Program-made: the position numbers and the translations under genes | Notes under the pieces: model-generated | What the model was told of the DNA's origin: nothing | The model's input: the letters and a program-made list of their open reading frames with translations, nothing else | Databases searched by the model: none | In this document: piece by piece, positions 6,218-13,649 of the stretch | How positions within the stretch are numbered: the stretch's first letter is position 1 | How the letters are laid out: each line of letters opens with the position of its first letter | Assembly (NCBI GenBank): GCA_946885665.1 | Contig: CAMPGT010000079.1 | Location: forward strand, 1 to 14,454 | DNA: 14,454 bases | DNA from: an uncultured Chitinophagaceae bacterium | GTDB lineage: Bacteria > Bacteroidota > Bacteroidia > Chitinophagales > Chitinophagaceae | Reading direction: 5' to 3'

Positions 6218-8581
6218 TCAACTTTTTGATCTGATCTTAAATTGATCGGGCTTGCTCTTCGGCAGGTCGGGCTCGCCTGATGTATAATCATCCGCGTTCG
6301 TGTAGCCGTAGCCGTAATTAGAGCCATATTTTCCAATACCCCTGCTCTTCACGCCATTAAAAACAATGGCCATGTTCTTGAGGCCGCCGAGTTTATTTGA
6401 TTTATCAATTTTTGCCAGCGCTGTTTTGGGCGTAACGCCGTGCCTGATCACGTACAGCGTGGCATCGCAATAGGGCGAAAGAATATATGCGTCGGTAACC
6501 GGGCTCACCGGCGCCGTATCGATAACGATGTAATCGAATATGCCTTCGAGAAATGAGAACAGCTCTTCCATGTTGCCGTTCATGATCAGTTCCGACGGAT
6601 TGGGGGGAATGGGACCACTGGGAATGATGAACAGGTTTTCATTGATGGACGTTTGCCTGATGATCTTTCGTGCGTCCCTGTCGCCAATAAAATAATTGGT
6701 GATGCCTTTTGATGAATTGATGCCCAGGTAAGTGCTGAGTTTGGGTTTGCGCAGGTCCAGCTCCATCAGCAGCACCTTCTTTCCTGCAAAGGCGAGCGTT
6801 AATGCCAGGTTGAGTGAAATAAAACTTTTTCCTTCGCCCGAAACGGTAGAAGTTACCAATATTCTTTTGTTCTCTGCATTGATGCCGATGTAGGAAAGCG
6901 ATGTTCTCAACTGCCTGAATTGCTCCGCGATCAACGTACGTTTGCCATCGGCTACGATAACAGGATTTTTGGAAGGCTCGTTGGCAATTTCACCGATGAT
7001 CGGAATGGAAGTGGCGCCTTCGATCTCCGACCTGAACATCACGTTAGGGTTCAGCACTTCCTTCATGGATACAAAAAAGATTCCCGCGAATATGCCGATC
7101 GCCACTGCAATCACAATGGTCAGTTTGCTTTTAGGGCTAACGGGCTTTATGGTTGAATGTGCCCTGTCGATCAGCCGGCTGTCGGATGCTGTTGCGGCCA
7201 GCGATAATGCCGTTTCTTCGCGCTTTTGCAGCAGGAAGGTGTAAATGCTGTTTTTGATAGACTGTTGCCTGCTGATTTGCAGCAGTTCCCTTTCTTTTTT
7301 AGGGATGGTGTTGAGCATGGCCGCATAGCGGTTTCTTTCCTCGGTCATCCCTGTGGTGCCCACTTGCAGGCTCTTCCTTTGCACCTGGATGGCCTGGAGG
7401 ATCTTTGGCCGCAGCACGTTCATTTCTTCTGCAAGAGAAAGCAGCACCGGGTTATTTTCGGCTGTTGTTTTTCGCAGGCCCTGGTAATTTGCTTCTACCG
7501 TGTAGTAACGGCTAAGCAATTCCGAAAGAACGGGGTCGGTTACGCCGAGTGTGCTGGGTATGATGAGCGATTTATCCTTGCTGCCCGAAACATAATTCTG
7601 TACCTCGTCAAGTACCGCCAGTTGAATGGTGCTCTTCGTTGCCTCTTCATCCGTTTTCTCGGCCGATTCAAGAAATATCTTTCCCTGCTCGCTGATGTTG
7701 ACAATCTTGTTTTCGTTTTTGTATTGCTGCAATTCCATCTCTACCGAGTCGAGCTCGGAAACGATAAAGTTGAGGCGGTCGTTTACAAACGAAAGCGTGT
7801 TAGCGGCAAGAACGTTTTTGTCGTCGATTGATGCTTTGTTATACACGGCAATCAGTTCATCAATGATGTTTTCTGACCGTTTTGTTACGGGATCCTTCAG
7901 CCGCAGGTATATAATGGTGGCCTGTTTGCTGGCGGCTTCCACTTCAATATCTTCCAGCAATTGCTGCGTTACGTGGTAAGGGTTGACGAGCGAGAAAAAT
8001 AATGGCTTGGGTTCGGGTGGCGCCTTGTAATACCTGTTGGGGATGAACTTCAAAGTACCGTAAGCGGTTTTCGTCCAGGTGTTGAGCGGAATGTTGAGTG
8101 AGTCCATCTTCACCTGGCTCGTTGTTGAATCGTAAGCGAAGTACACTTTTTTTACTTCAACGATAGAGTCGGGATGCAGGGCCTGGATCATCACCGGCGA
8201 GTAGCTGTAGCCCGAAGCGTTCCTGATCTTTCCCTCGTAGGTGATGGGCGCGTACAGGTTGAGGTTGTTCACCACCTGGCTCATCAGCTCAACCGACTTG
8301 ATGACCTCGATCTCGTTCTCGACTATTTTGGAGGAGCCGAAAAAGTCGAGCGACTCCATAATGGAAGATTCATCGAGGCCTTTCTTTTCATCCTTGATCA
8401 ATAATTTGGCGCTTGATTCGTATATGGGGGTGGCGTAACGCAGGAAGACCAGGGCACCGATCACAGACAGGATCATCAACACCAGGAAGAGCGGCCAGTA
8501 GGGCAGGTACCGCGATAGGATCGCCGCTATCGGACTTCCCGAACTTTCGTTATCATTCTCAAACTTTTCCTGGTTCATCAT
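6218..8581 (-). CDS. Wzc-type polysaccharide co-polymerase fused to BY-family tyrosine kinase
   Basis: This 787-residue inner-membrane protein controls polysaccharide chain length and export. TM1 is at about 28-47 and TM2 at about 487-507, preceded by a proline-rich KPVSPKSK. The periplasmic part between them has a Wzz-like start, coiled-coil helices (about 260-300 and 355-460), the ENNPV motif at 375-379 and a GNVR-like IPKKERELLQISRQQ at 426-440. The cytoplasmic kinase has EQFRQLRT at 553-560, Walker A SGEGKS at 581-586 (Lys585), Walker A' LLMELDLRKP at 604-613 with Glu607 where many family members have Asp, and Walker B IVID at 685-688. The tail carries a tyrosine cluster (Y752, Y756, Y758, Y760, Y766) for autophosphorylation. 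Start is ATG 8581, with ATG at codon 2 also possible. A BY-phosphatase partner is not in the window. Confidence 0.93.
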   Translation of the reverse strand: MMNQEKFENDNESSGSPIAAILSRYLPYWPLFLVLMILSVIGALVFLRYATPIYESSAKLLIKDEKKGLDESSIMESLDFFGSSKIVENEIEVIKSVELMSQVVNNLNLYAPITYEGKIRNASGYSYSPVMIQALHPDSIVEVKKVYFAYDSTTSQVKMDSLNIPLNTWTKTAYGTLKFIPNRYYKAPPEPKPLFFSLVNPYHVTQQLLEDIEVEAASKQATIIYLRLKDPVTKRSENIIDELIAVYNKASIDDKNVLAANTLSFVNDRLNFIVSELDSVEMELQQYKNENKIVNISEQGKIFLESAEKTDEEATKSTIQLAVLDEVQNYVSGSKDKSLIIPSTLGVTDPVLSELLSRYYTVEANYQGLRKTTAENNPVLLSLAEEMNVLRPKILQAIQVQRKSLQVGTTGMTEERNRYAAMLNTIPKKERELLQISRQQSIKNSIYTFLLQKREETALSLAATASDSRLIDRAHSTIKPVSPKSKLTIVIAVAIGIFAGIFFVSMKEVLNPNVMFRSEIEGATSIPIIGEIANEPSKNPVIVADGKRTLIAEQFRQLRTSLSYIGINAENKRILVTSTVSGEGKSFISLNLALTLAFAGKKVLLMELDLRKPKLSTYLGINSSKGITNYFIGDRDARKIIRQTSINENLFIIPSGPIPPNPSELIMNGNMEELFSFLEGIFDYIVIDTAPVSPVTDAYILSPYCDATLYVIRHGVTPKTALAKIDKSNKLGGLKNMAIVFNGVKSRGIGKYGSNYGYGYTNADDYTSGEPDLPKSKPDQFKIRSKS

Positions 8582-8616
8582 TCATTAACTTAAATACAGG
8601 AAAAAAATTACTGCAC

Positions 8617-10284
8617 TCAGTAATTATAATCCCGCTTGTAAATATTCATGCGCACACCGATTGAGGCGACAGTGGTATTCCTGTCAGGAGCAAAGTTATT
8701 TTCAAAAGATAATTTCCGCATTAAAAATGAGCCGTCAATGAACAGGTTTTCGAGAAGTTCATAAGTAAACAGGAAACGCGCATTCAAGCCGGTGGTTTCA
8801 ACACCAGAGGGAATCGTAAAGCCATAATCATCAGGCCTTAACGATGGTTCTTTCCTGATGTTTCCGCCATAACTGTACTGGGTTGAATCGACACCCTGCT
8901 TCCATGAAATAACCCTTAATGAAGTAGTGATCCTTTTGTGCGGCTGGTACCTCAGGATACCGATGCCTTCGAAGAAATTGGCGCCCAGCGGGTGCGCAAG
9001 CGGTTGATTATAATGGGTATAGCTTCCGAGCGAGTCGGCGGCATATGTGTACGGCCGCACGGCATTCATTTCGACCTGCAGGTCGAGGTTATCTACGCCA
9101 AACAGGTTGATTGTTTTAGCACCGAGTTGCACACCAAACCGGTTGTTCCACCAGCCGCTGCCTTTGGTGATTTCTTTGAGTTTAAAGTTATCTATGAGGA
9201 ACTGTCCATAGAACTGCGCCTTTTTGGCCACGTTGGCCTTGAATTCGAAACCCCCGATGTTGTTAGCGGGTTTGTTTTGGCGTATATCGGCTACAGGGTA
9301 ATAGATGATCGGTATCATGTACAGCCAGTCGTTGCGGTCAACTATCGAAACCGACTGGAAGAAAGCCACGTTCAGCCATTTGGTGGCATTGATGCTGAGG
9401 TGATGGAACGCCGTCATCCTGCGGCCCACAGGGTGCTTCTCCACGCGCTTGTTTTCAAACTGTGGAATGAAGGGTGTGTAGATGTGCGTGTACTTGAATT
9501 TCCAGATGCTGGTGGTCACCTTGCCGAACACATAGTTTTTGGCGAGGTCGCTTAAGAAAAGGCTGCGGTAACCGTTGCCGAGGAAATTACGGTCGTAGGC
9601 GATCTGGAAGTCGAAATATTTCAGCGCCTTGAAGGTGAGGCCGCCCCTTACGTCCCAATACACGTAGCCATTTTTGTGGTAGGTGTCGTATGCTCCTGCA
9701 CCGGGTACGGCATTGTATTGCGCCACCCAGTCGCGCACAAAGGTTGGCGGGCTTTCAACGTGCCTTATCGCCGATGCATAGAACCCGAATCCGCCGCCTA
9801 TCATTCCGCGCATGTTGGCGCCGCCGGCATAATGATACACGGGTTTATCGTTGTCTTTTTCCGTTGATTGCTCAACGATGAACATCGGGTTGAGTGCGAA
9901 GAAGAATTTTTCCTTGCTCACTTCCGCGAACGTTGCCTGGTTCTTGTAAAAGGTGTTGAAGAAGCCTTCGCGATTTACTTCGCGCGTTACCCATTCGGCG
10001 TTGTTCCGCAGCAGGCTTTGCAGGTTTTCCTGGTCAACTTTGCTGAGCCTTACGTGGGGGCTGCCGCTCGAAGAGTCTTCGAGCCCCGCAATATCCACGG
10101 CTGTGTGGCGCGCGAGTGATTTGGCGCTGGAAAGATTGAGTTCAGGATTTTTTTGCAGGAGTATTTCGAGTCTCTCCATGAACGGCAGGTGTTTGCTGCC
10201 CTGCGGTCGATATAGCGACTGCCCGTAGAATGACGTCCAGGACAAACATAAGGTTAACAGGGGAACGATAATTCTTTTCGACAC
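8617..10284 (-). CDS. Outer-membrane beta-barrel protein, Wzi/RemB-like
   Basis: This 555-residue secreted protein has a signal peptide (about 1-22, ending SFYGQ). Alternating aromatic/polar strands after about residue 120 are consistent with an outer-membrane barrel. The block FDFQIAYDRNFLGNGYR at 224-240, followed by SLFLSD and a W-K-F-K-Y strand, is the signature I associate with capsule-assembly Wzi relatives and the Flavobacterium gliding protein RemB. Wzi binds and anchors group-1-type capsule at the cell surface. As the first gene of the operon, 35 bp before the Wzc gene, a polysaccharide-anchoring role fits, but this is inference. The start is GTG at 10284 (followed by TCG AAA AGA), since the first ATG is at codon 133, far past the signal peptide. 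It ends in TGA after an aromatic terminus (RDYNY), usual for a barrel protein. Confidence 0.78.
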   Translation of the reverse strand: MSKRIIVPLLTLCLSWTSFYGQSLYRPQGSKHLPFMERLEILLQKNPELNLSSAKSLARHTAVDIAGLEDSSSGSPHVRLSKVDQENLQSLLRNNAEWVTREVNREGFFNTFYKNQATFAEVSKEKFFFALNPMFIVEQSTEKDNDKPVYHYAGGANMRGMIGGGFGFYASAIRHVESPPTFVRDWVAQYNAVPGAGAYDTYHKNGYVYWDVRGGLTFKALKYFDFQIAYDRNFLGNGYRSLFLSDLAKNYVFGKVTTSIWKFKYTHIYTPFIPQFENKRVEKHPVGRRMTAFHHLSINATKWLNVAFFQSVSIVDRNDWLYMIPIIYYPVADIRQNKPANNIGGFEFKANVAKKAQFYGQFLIDNFKLKEITKGSGWWNNRFGVQLGAKTINLFGVDNLDLQVEMNAVRPYTYAADSLGSYTHYNQPLAHPLGANFFEGIGILRYQPHKRITTSLRVISWKQGVDSTQYSYGGNIRKEPSLRPDDYGFTIPSGVETTGLNARFLFTYELLENLFIDGSFLMRKLSFENNFAPDRNTTVASIGVRMNIYKRDYNY

Positions 10285-10405
10285 ACTTAAGGTTTTATTG
10301 CTTACTGAATGGCGTTAGCCAGACTTCATCACAAGGTAATGAACCGGATATAAAGGTTATGGTATTTAGCAAGTTAGAAATTTTGCCCTGAAAGCACAAT
10401 TCTCT

Positions 10406-11245
10406 TTATAAAACCGACCGGGGGCAGTCTGTTCTGCCCCTGCCGGAGCTTTTGCCGAATATCTTCCCGGTTTCGTTCGCGATGCCTATGGAGAGCGTGA
10501 TACCTGAAAAGTAATACCAGTCGTTGAATTTGGGAGAGCCTCTTACGGTGCCGGGCACCGGGTAAGGGGCGTCGGGTTTTATTTCATCGCCTCTGAACGA
10601 AAGGTCTACGGCGGTTTGTCCCCTGTTTTGCAGGAGCAAGCCGCGGTCAACGTATGTTTTGCTCACATCGTCGAGATAATCGGAAAATACTTTGCGCAGG
10701 CCGATCTCGTATCCTATATAGACGTTGTCGGTAATTTTTACGCGAACACCTCCGCCGAAAGGAATGGTGAGGATATTCAGGTTGTAATTTTCTCTGCCTT
10801 CGATAAATCCCTGCCCTTCGGTGCTGAGGAGTCGAAGAGAGATGCCTTCGGCATAAGGATTATAATGCAGCAAGGCGCCTCCTGCAAATACGTAGGGCGT
10901 CCAGTTTTTATCGTACAGGTCGAAAAGGGAATAGTCTAAAGTAAGGGCGAACTCATAGATGCCGGATTCGAAATTGAGGTTCCGGTTGCGGATGAGTTCT
11001 TTCTTAGAAAATTTATCGTCTGCAGAAATTTTACCTGCTTTCAATGCGCCCTGAACAGACAGTTTAGGGATCAGTTCATAACTGAGGCCCACGCCAAATG
11101 CCGCATGTGCCTGGTCGAGCGTGAATCTTTTTTCCTGCAGGTCGCCGCTGTAATTTGAAAAGCCGCCGAAGAGCGTGAGGTTAATTTTCCGCTGGGCCGT
11201 TAGTGACAGGGGCAATAAAAATATGAGGAATAATATCCGGGGCAT
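10406..11245 (-). CDS. DUF6089-like outer-membrane beta-barrel protein
   Basis: This 279-residue protein has a signal peptide (about 1-17, LPLSLTA before QRK) and a predicted eight-or-so-strand barrel. The opening LTLFGGFSNYSGDLQ at 24-38 and the middle WTPYVFAGGALLHYNPYAEG are typical of the Bacteroidota DUF6089 family. IPFGGGVRVKITDNVYIGYEIGLRKVFSDYLDDVS resembles other small outer-membrane barrels. Function is unknown. The ATG start at 11245 is the natural one. It lies 121 bp upstream of the Wzi-like gene on the same strand, with a terminator of the lipoprotein gene in front, so it is probably a separate transcription unit or the head of the long operon. The C-terminal tail of about 25 residues (GKSSGRGRTDCPRSVL) after the final strand is unusual for a barrel and may be disordered. 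Confidence 0.78.
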   Translation of the reverse strand: MPRILFLIFLLPLSLTAQRKINLTLFGGFSNYSGDLQEKRFTLDQAHAAFGVGLSYELIPKLSVQGALKAGKISADDKFSKKELIRNRNLNFESGIYEFALTLDYSLFDLYDKNWTPYVFAGGALLHYNPYAEGISLRLLSTEGQGFIEGRENYNLNILTIPFGGGVRVKITDNVYIGYEIGLRKVFSDYLDDVSKTYVDRGLLLQNRGQTAVDLSFRGDEIKPDAPYPVPGTVRGSPKFNDWYYFSGITLSIGIANETGKIFGKSSGRGRTDCPRSVL

Positions 11246-11305
11246 AAGTGAGTTTAGAGGTCACTGAAAAAGGAATGTTTTGCCGAGGATATTTATTTAT
11301 CCGGT

Positions 11306-11339
11306 AAAAATAAAAAAGATTTGACAGCAATCAAATCTT
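11306..11339 (-). terminator. Rho-independent terminator of the lipoprotein gene
   Basis: A perfect 9-bp inverted repeat (AAGATTTGA at 11316-11324, TCAAATCTT at 11331-11339) encloses a 6-nt loop. Read on the minus strand it is followed by a T-rich run (complement of 11306-11315). It lies about 30 bp after the stop of the lipoprotein gene at 11368 and before the DUF6089 gene start at 11245. The stem is AT-rich, so the strength is uncertain. Confidence 0.72.
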
Positions 11340-11367
11340 CGCAATTATTTAGTTTTTGGTGGGCGGT

Positions 11368-11874
11368 TTAGTCTACAGCCGTGAATTCCGAATACACGTC
11401 GTTTTCGTTCCACTTGGCCCAAACAATCAGCTTATTATCGTCGAACGATTCGAGGTAGTACACCAGGTACTGGTATTCGTGCCCCACGAAGTTGAAGCGA
11501 ACGCCTTTGGTATCGGCGGCTACCGACCACCGCACATGAATTACATCGGCATCGTCGGTAGGTATTTTCTCCGCATTTTGCTCGACGTCGACATTGTTGT
11601 CGGGCTTAAAGATGTAGGCGTCGTCGAACAGCCATGCGCTCACATAGGGCCACAGGTCGGTTTCCTGCTTTACCACGTCGTCGGTATTGTCGTAATCGAT
11701 CGCCTTTTTGGAATAATACTTTGTGAGCTTGTAGGAGTGTTTCTGAATTAGAGAAGAGAAGGCGGCGGCCTTTTGCTTGTCTTCTTCTTTGATACCATCG
11801 CCATCGCCTTTGTCATTTTCTTTTTTGCATGCAAACAAAAAGGTTAGGGATACGATCAACAACCAGCATTTCAT
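11368..11874 (-). CDS. Small putative lipoprotein, function unknown
   Basis: The preferred start is the ATG at 11874, giving 168 residues: MKCWLLIVSLTFLFAC followed by KKEN. This is a lipoprotein signal with an LFAC lipobox, and Cys16 is the lipidation site. A longer frame back to 11976 would bury the signal 34 residues inside, so it is rejected. After the Cys comes a charged linker (KKENDKGDGDGIKEED, about 17-32), then a domain rich in Asp, Trp and Tyr (WPYVSAWLFDDAYIF; HVRWSVAA; YLVYYLESFDDN; WAKWNENDVYSEF). I recognise no family. The pattern could be a small beta domain of the outer-membrane periplasmic or surface face. It has its own terminator downstream and about 150 bp of spacer upstream, so it is likely a single-gene unit. 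Confidence 0.8.
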   Translation of the reverse strand: MKCWLLIVSLTFLFACKKENDKGDGDGIKEEDKQKAAAFSSLIQKHSYKLTKYYSKKAIDYDNTDDVVKQETDLWPYVSAWLFDDAYIFKPDNNVDVEQNAEKIPTDDADVIHVRWSVAADTKGVRFNFVGHEYQYLVYYLESFDDNKLIVWAKWNENDVYSEFTAVD

Positions 11875-11966
11875 CTGTCTAAGTGTTTGTTTGTTTAAAG
11901 GGGTGGTGCGCGTTTCCCTGCTGGTACGATTGCATGGAAATGTTATGCAATATATATTAACGGCTA

Positions 11967-11989
11967 AACATGACAAGAAGTTTCATGTT
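11967..11989. repeat. Inverted repeat AACATGA / TCATGTT
   Basis: A perfect 7-bp inverted repeat (11967-11973 and 11983-11989) with a 9-nt spacer lies in the gap between the GT4 gene and the lipoprotein gene, about 90 bp before the lipoprotein start. It may be an operator or part of a hairpin. A second element, the 10-bp palindrome GATAATTATC at 11996-12005, lies next to it. Confidence 0.4.
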
Positions 11990-12012
11990 GATCTTGATAA
12001 TTATCATAAATA

Positions 12013-12040
12013 TTTGGGAACCAGCTATTTTGTTCCCAAA
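12013..12040 (-). repeat. Hairpin spanning the stop codon of the GT4 gene
   Basis: TTTGGGAAC (12013-12021) and GTTCCCAAA (12032-12040) form a perfect 9-bp stem with a 10-nt loop that holds the TAG stop of the GT4 gene. On the minus strand it is followed by an AT-rich stretch without a real T run. It may slow or end transcription or protect the 3' end of the mRNA, but it is not a classic terminator. Confidence 0.5.
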
Positions 12041-13158
12041 TCAGGATTGGCCGGCGCCCACGGGCGCAGGTGGTTGCGGTAGCATTTTTCGATGGAAAAC
12101 TCATTGAAAACTGTTTCCCGGAAGGTTTCGGCGCGGTCGAGTGCGGCGGGGTAATCGTTCATGATGGCGGCAATCGTTTCGGGAAAAGCCTGCGTTTCGG
12201 CTATATATAGCTGAGAGGAAGCGGTTTTGAGTGCCGGTACCGCGGCCGGCGTGGCGACAACCGGCAGGCTGGCGGCGCCGGCTTCGAGTATGGCGAGTGG
12301 CATGCCTTCCCATTTCGAGGGCACCAGGAGGCAGTGGGCGCTGGCCAGTTGGGCGGGTATGCTGTTGCTATAGCCCTCGAGTTGGATGCGTTTTTCGAGG
12401 TGGTGGAGGGAGATGAGGCGGCGCATTTCGACCTCGAGCGGACCGTCGCCTAAAATTCTAATGACGAATTCGCGACTTGGTTTTAGACTGAGGCTTTGAC
12501 GCGGACTTTGATTTAGACTTTGACTCTGACTTTCACTTTGACTTAGACGTTTGGCCACTTCTATAAGAAAGAGCGGGTTCTTCTGTTCGGTTAGCCTGCC
12601 GATAAACAGGCAGGTGAACACGGCGGGCTTCGAAGGTTGCAGAGAGATGTATGGCTGGAGGTCGATGCCGTTGGCGATGGCTACGGCGTTTTGTTTTTGG
12701 AACCAGTTGGGGCGGGTGCCGGGGAAGACGATATCGGTGTTGCGGAGAAGTTTGGTGAGGAAGAGGGCTGTGGCATGGAGCGGGCGGCGCTCGCTTATAT
12801 TATGGAGCGTGAAGACGATCCTGGTTTTGGGTCTGAAAATCTTTATTACCGCGGCGGCCATTGCGCCGTACGACAGGTGGGCGTGGATGGTGTCGGGTTT
12901 TTCTTTCATCACCTGGCGGATGGTCGAAAAGGCGTCGATGGTGAGTCGAACGGTTTTGGGCCATCGTTTTTTAGACCGTGCGGGGGCGATAACCGGGATA
13001 CCGGATTCCTGGAATTTCCAGGTAATGTCGTTGATGTGGGCAAGTATTGCCACTTTCATGTTGGTGTAGGGGTCATGGAGCGACTGACGGCAAAGCCCGA
13101 GTATCATATGTTCGGCGCCGCCGCCGCGCAGTCCGCTGATAAGGTGTATCACCTTCAT
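12025..13158 (-). CDS. GT4 family glycosyltransferase with Ser/Gln-repeat insertion
   Basis: This 377-residue GT-B fold glycosyltransferase probably acts on a surface polysaccharide or lipid-linked glycan in the cytoplasm. Seen: SGLRGGGAEHMI at 8-19 (N-terminal glycine-rich loop), HAHLSYGA near 91-98, GRLTEQKNP at 187-195, LGDGPLE at 236-242 and the E-x7-E catalytic/donor motif EGMPLAILE at 284-292. Between the GRL strand and the GDGP strand, residues 206-228 are a low-complexity S-Q/S-L tract that other GT4 enzymes lack. It is encoded by a degenerate hexanucleotide repeat (12475-12543) and likely forms a surface loop that leaves the fold intact. Start is ATG 13158; stop is TAG. The gene is divergent from the CoA-binding gene and separated by other genes from the main operon, so membership of the same pathway is only suggested. 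Confidence 0.9.
   Translation of the reverse strand: MKVIHLISGLRGGGAEHMILGLCRQSLHDPYTNMKVAILAHINDITWKFQESGIPVIAPARSKKRWPKTVRLTIDAFSTIRQVMKEKPDTIHAHLSYGAMAAAVIKIFRPKTRIVFTLHNISERRPLHATALFLTKLLRNTDIVFPGTRPNWFQKQNAVAIANGIDLQPYISLQPSKPAVFTCLFIGRLTEQKNPLFLIEVAKRLSQSESQSQSLNQSPRQSLSLKPSREFVIRILGDGPLEVEMRRLISLHHLEKRIQLEGYSNSIPAQLASAHCLLVPSKWEGMPLAILEAGAASLPVVATPAAVPALKTASSQLYIAETQAFPETIAAIMNDYPAALDRAETFRETVFNEFSIEKCYRNHLRPWAPANPDLGTK
12475..12543 (-). repeat. In-frame degenerate hexanucleotide tract (consensus AGTCAA on coding strand)
   Basis: On the minus strand about eleven 6-nt units related to AGTCAA follow each other (for example AGTCAA, AGTGAA, AGTCAG, AGTCAA, AGTCTA). They encode alternating Ser-Gln/Ser-X at residues 206-228 of the GT4 protein. 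Because the unit is 6 nt, gain or loss of units keeps the reading frame and only changes loop length. Confidence 0.85.
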
Positions 13159-13216
13159 GCCGGTAAAGAAAAGCGTTTTGCGAGATAATTAGCACAACAA
13201 TTGTGATCTTCATGGC

Positions 13217-13579
13217 ATGAGTAAAACAACGCTCGTGCTGGGTGCATCGTCGAACCCGGCCCGTTACAGTTACCTGGCCATTAACCGGCTGAGGGGGAAC
13301 AACCACCCGGTGGTGGCGATTGGGAGGCGCGCCGGCAGTGTGGCGGACACTGCCATAGAAACTGCGCCCCGTGAGATCAATGACCTGGACACCGTGACGC
13401 TTTACCTCAATTCTGCCAACCAGAAGCAGTATTACGATTATATATTAGGGCTGCGCCCGAAGCGCATCATCTTCAACCCGGGAACGGAAAATGAGGAGCT
13501 GGCGGGGCTCGCCCGCAAGAACGGAATTTACCCCATGGAGGCGTGTACGTTGGTGTTGTTGAGTACGGGGCAGTATTGA
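13217..13579 (+). CDS. CoA-binding domain protein (CoA_binding_2 / YccU-like)
   Basis: This 120-residue single-domain protein has a Rossmann-type fold like the CoA-binding domain of succinyl-CoA synthetase. Motifs: VLGASSNPARYSY at 7-19 (glycine-rich nucleotide loop), PVVAIGRR at 31-38, IIFNPGTENEEL at 84-95 and EACTLVLL at 108-115, all standard for YccU-type proteins. Length is normal. It is cytosolic; the ligand is probably CoA or a related nucleotide, and the cellular role of these proteins is not established. ATG 13217 is chosen; an ATG at 13212 is out of frame. It is divergent from the GT4 gene with 58 bp between starts, a short region that must hold both promoters. It has no evident link to polysaccharide synthesis. 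Confidence 0.9.
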   Translation: MSKTTLVLGASSNPARYSYLAINRLRGNNHPVVAIGRRAGSVADTAIETAPREINDLDTVTLYLNSANQKQYYDYILGLRPKRIIFNPGTENEELAGLARKNGIYPMEACTLVLLSTGQY

Positions 13580-13581
13580 GG

Positions 13582-13649
13582 GGCAATGGGCAAAATGTTT
13601 TATTTAAAAACAAATGCGGGCTTTCGGTTAAATAAAATTGCCCATTGCC
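13582..13649. repeat. Long imperfect inverted repeat (hairpin) after the CoA-binding gene
   Basis: GGCAATGGGCAA (13582-13593) pairs perfectly over 12 bp with TTGCCCATTGCC (13638-13649). TTTTATTTAA (13598-13607) then pairs over 10 bp with TTAAATAAAA (13628-13637). A 4-nt bulge (AATG) sits in the left arm and the loop is 20 nt. The right arm contains the first heptamer units of the array that follows. It starts 2 bp after the stop of the CoA-binding gene and could act as a bidirectional terminator or mRNA 3' stabiliser; there is no T run directly after the stem. Confidence 0.75.

Noticed and set aside
7226..7831. Plus-strand open frame of 201 codons opposite the Wzc gene
   Set aside because: It is antisense to a gene with clear kinase and co-polymerase motifs, and no family is recognisable in the shadow.
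8938..9555. Plus-strand open frame of 205 codons opposite the Wzi/RemB-like gene
   Set aside because: It is a mirror of the barrel gene's codon pattern, with no motif or signal.
10345..10372. Possible Bacteroidota-type promoter of the operon on the minus strand (TTG, 17 bp, TATATCCG)
   Set aside because: The -7 box has two mismatches to TAnnTTTG and such matches are frequent in AT-rich DNA. The 121-bp gap before the Wzi-like gene is a likely promoter region, but I cannot place the site.
11875..11976. Longer N-terminus of the lipoprotein
   Set aside because: It would place a perfect lipoprotein signal peptide 34 residues inside the protein. The ATG at 11874 fits the lipobox.
11944..11980. 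Possible promoter of the lipoprotein gene on the minus strand (TTG, 19 bp, TATATTGC)
   Set aside because: There are two mismatches in the -7 box and it lies far from the start codon; the support is too weak to list.
13073..13306. Minus-strand frame of 77 codons across the divergent promoter region
   Set aside because: It overlaps the starts of both flanking genes in another frame and has no recognisable features.
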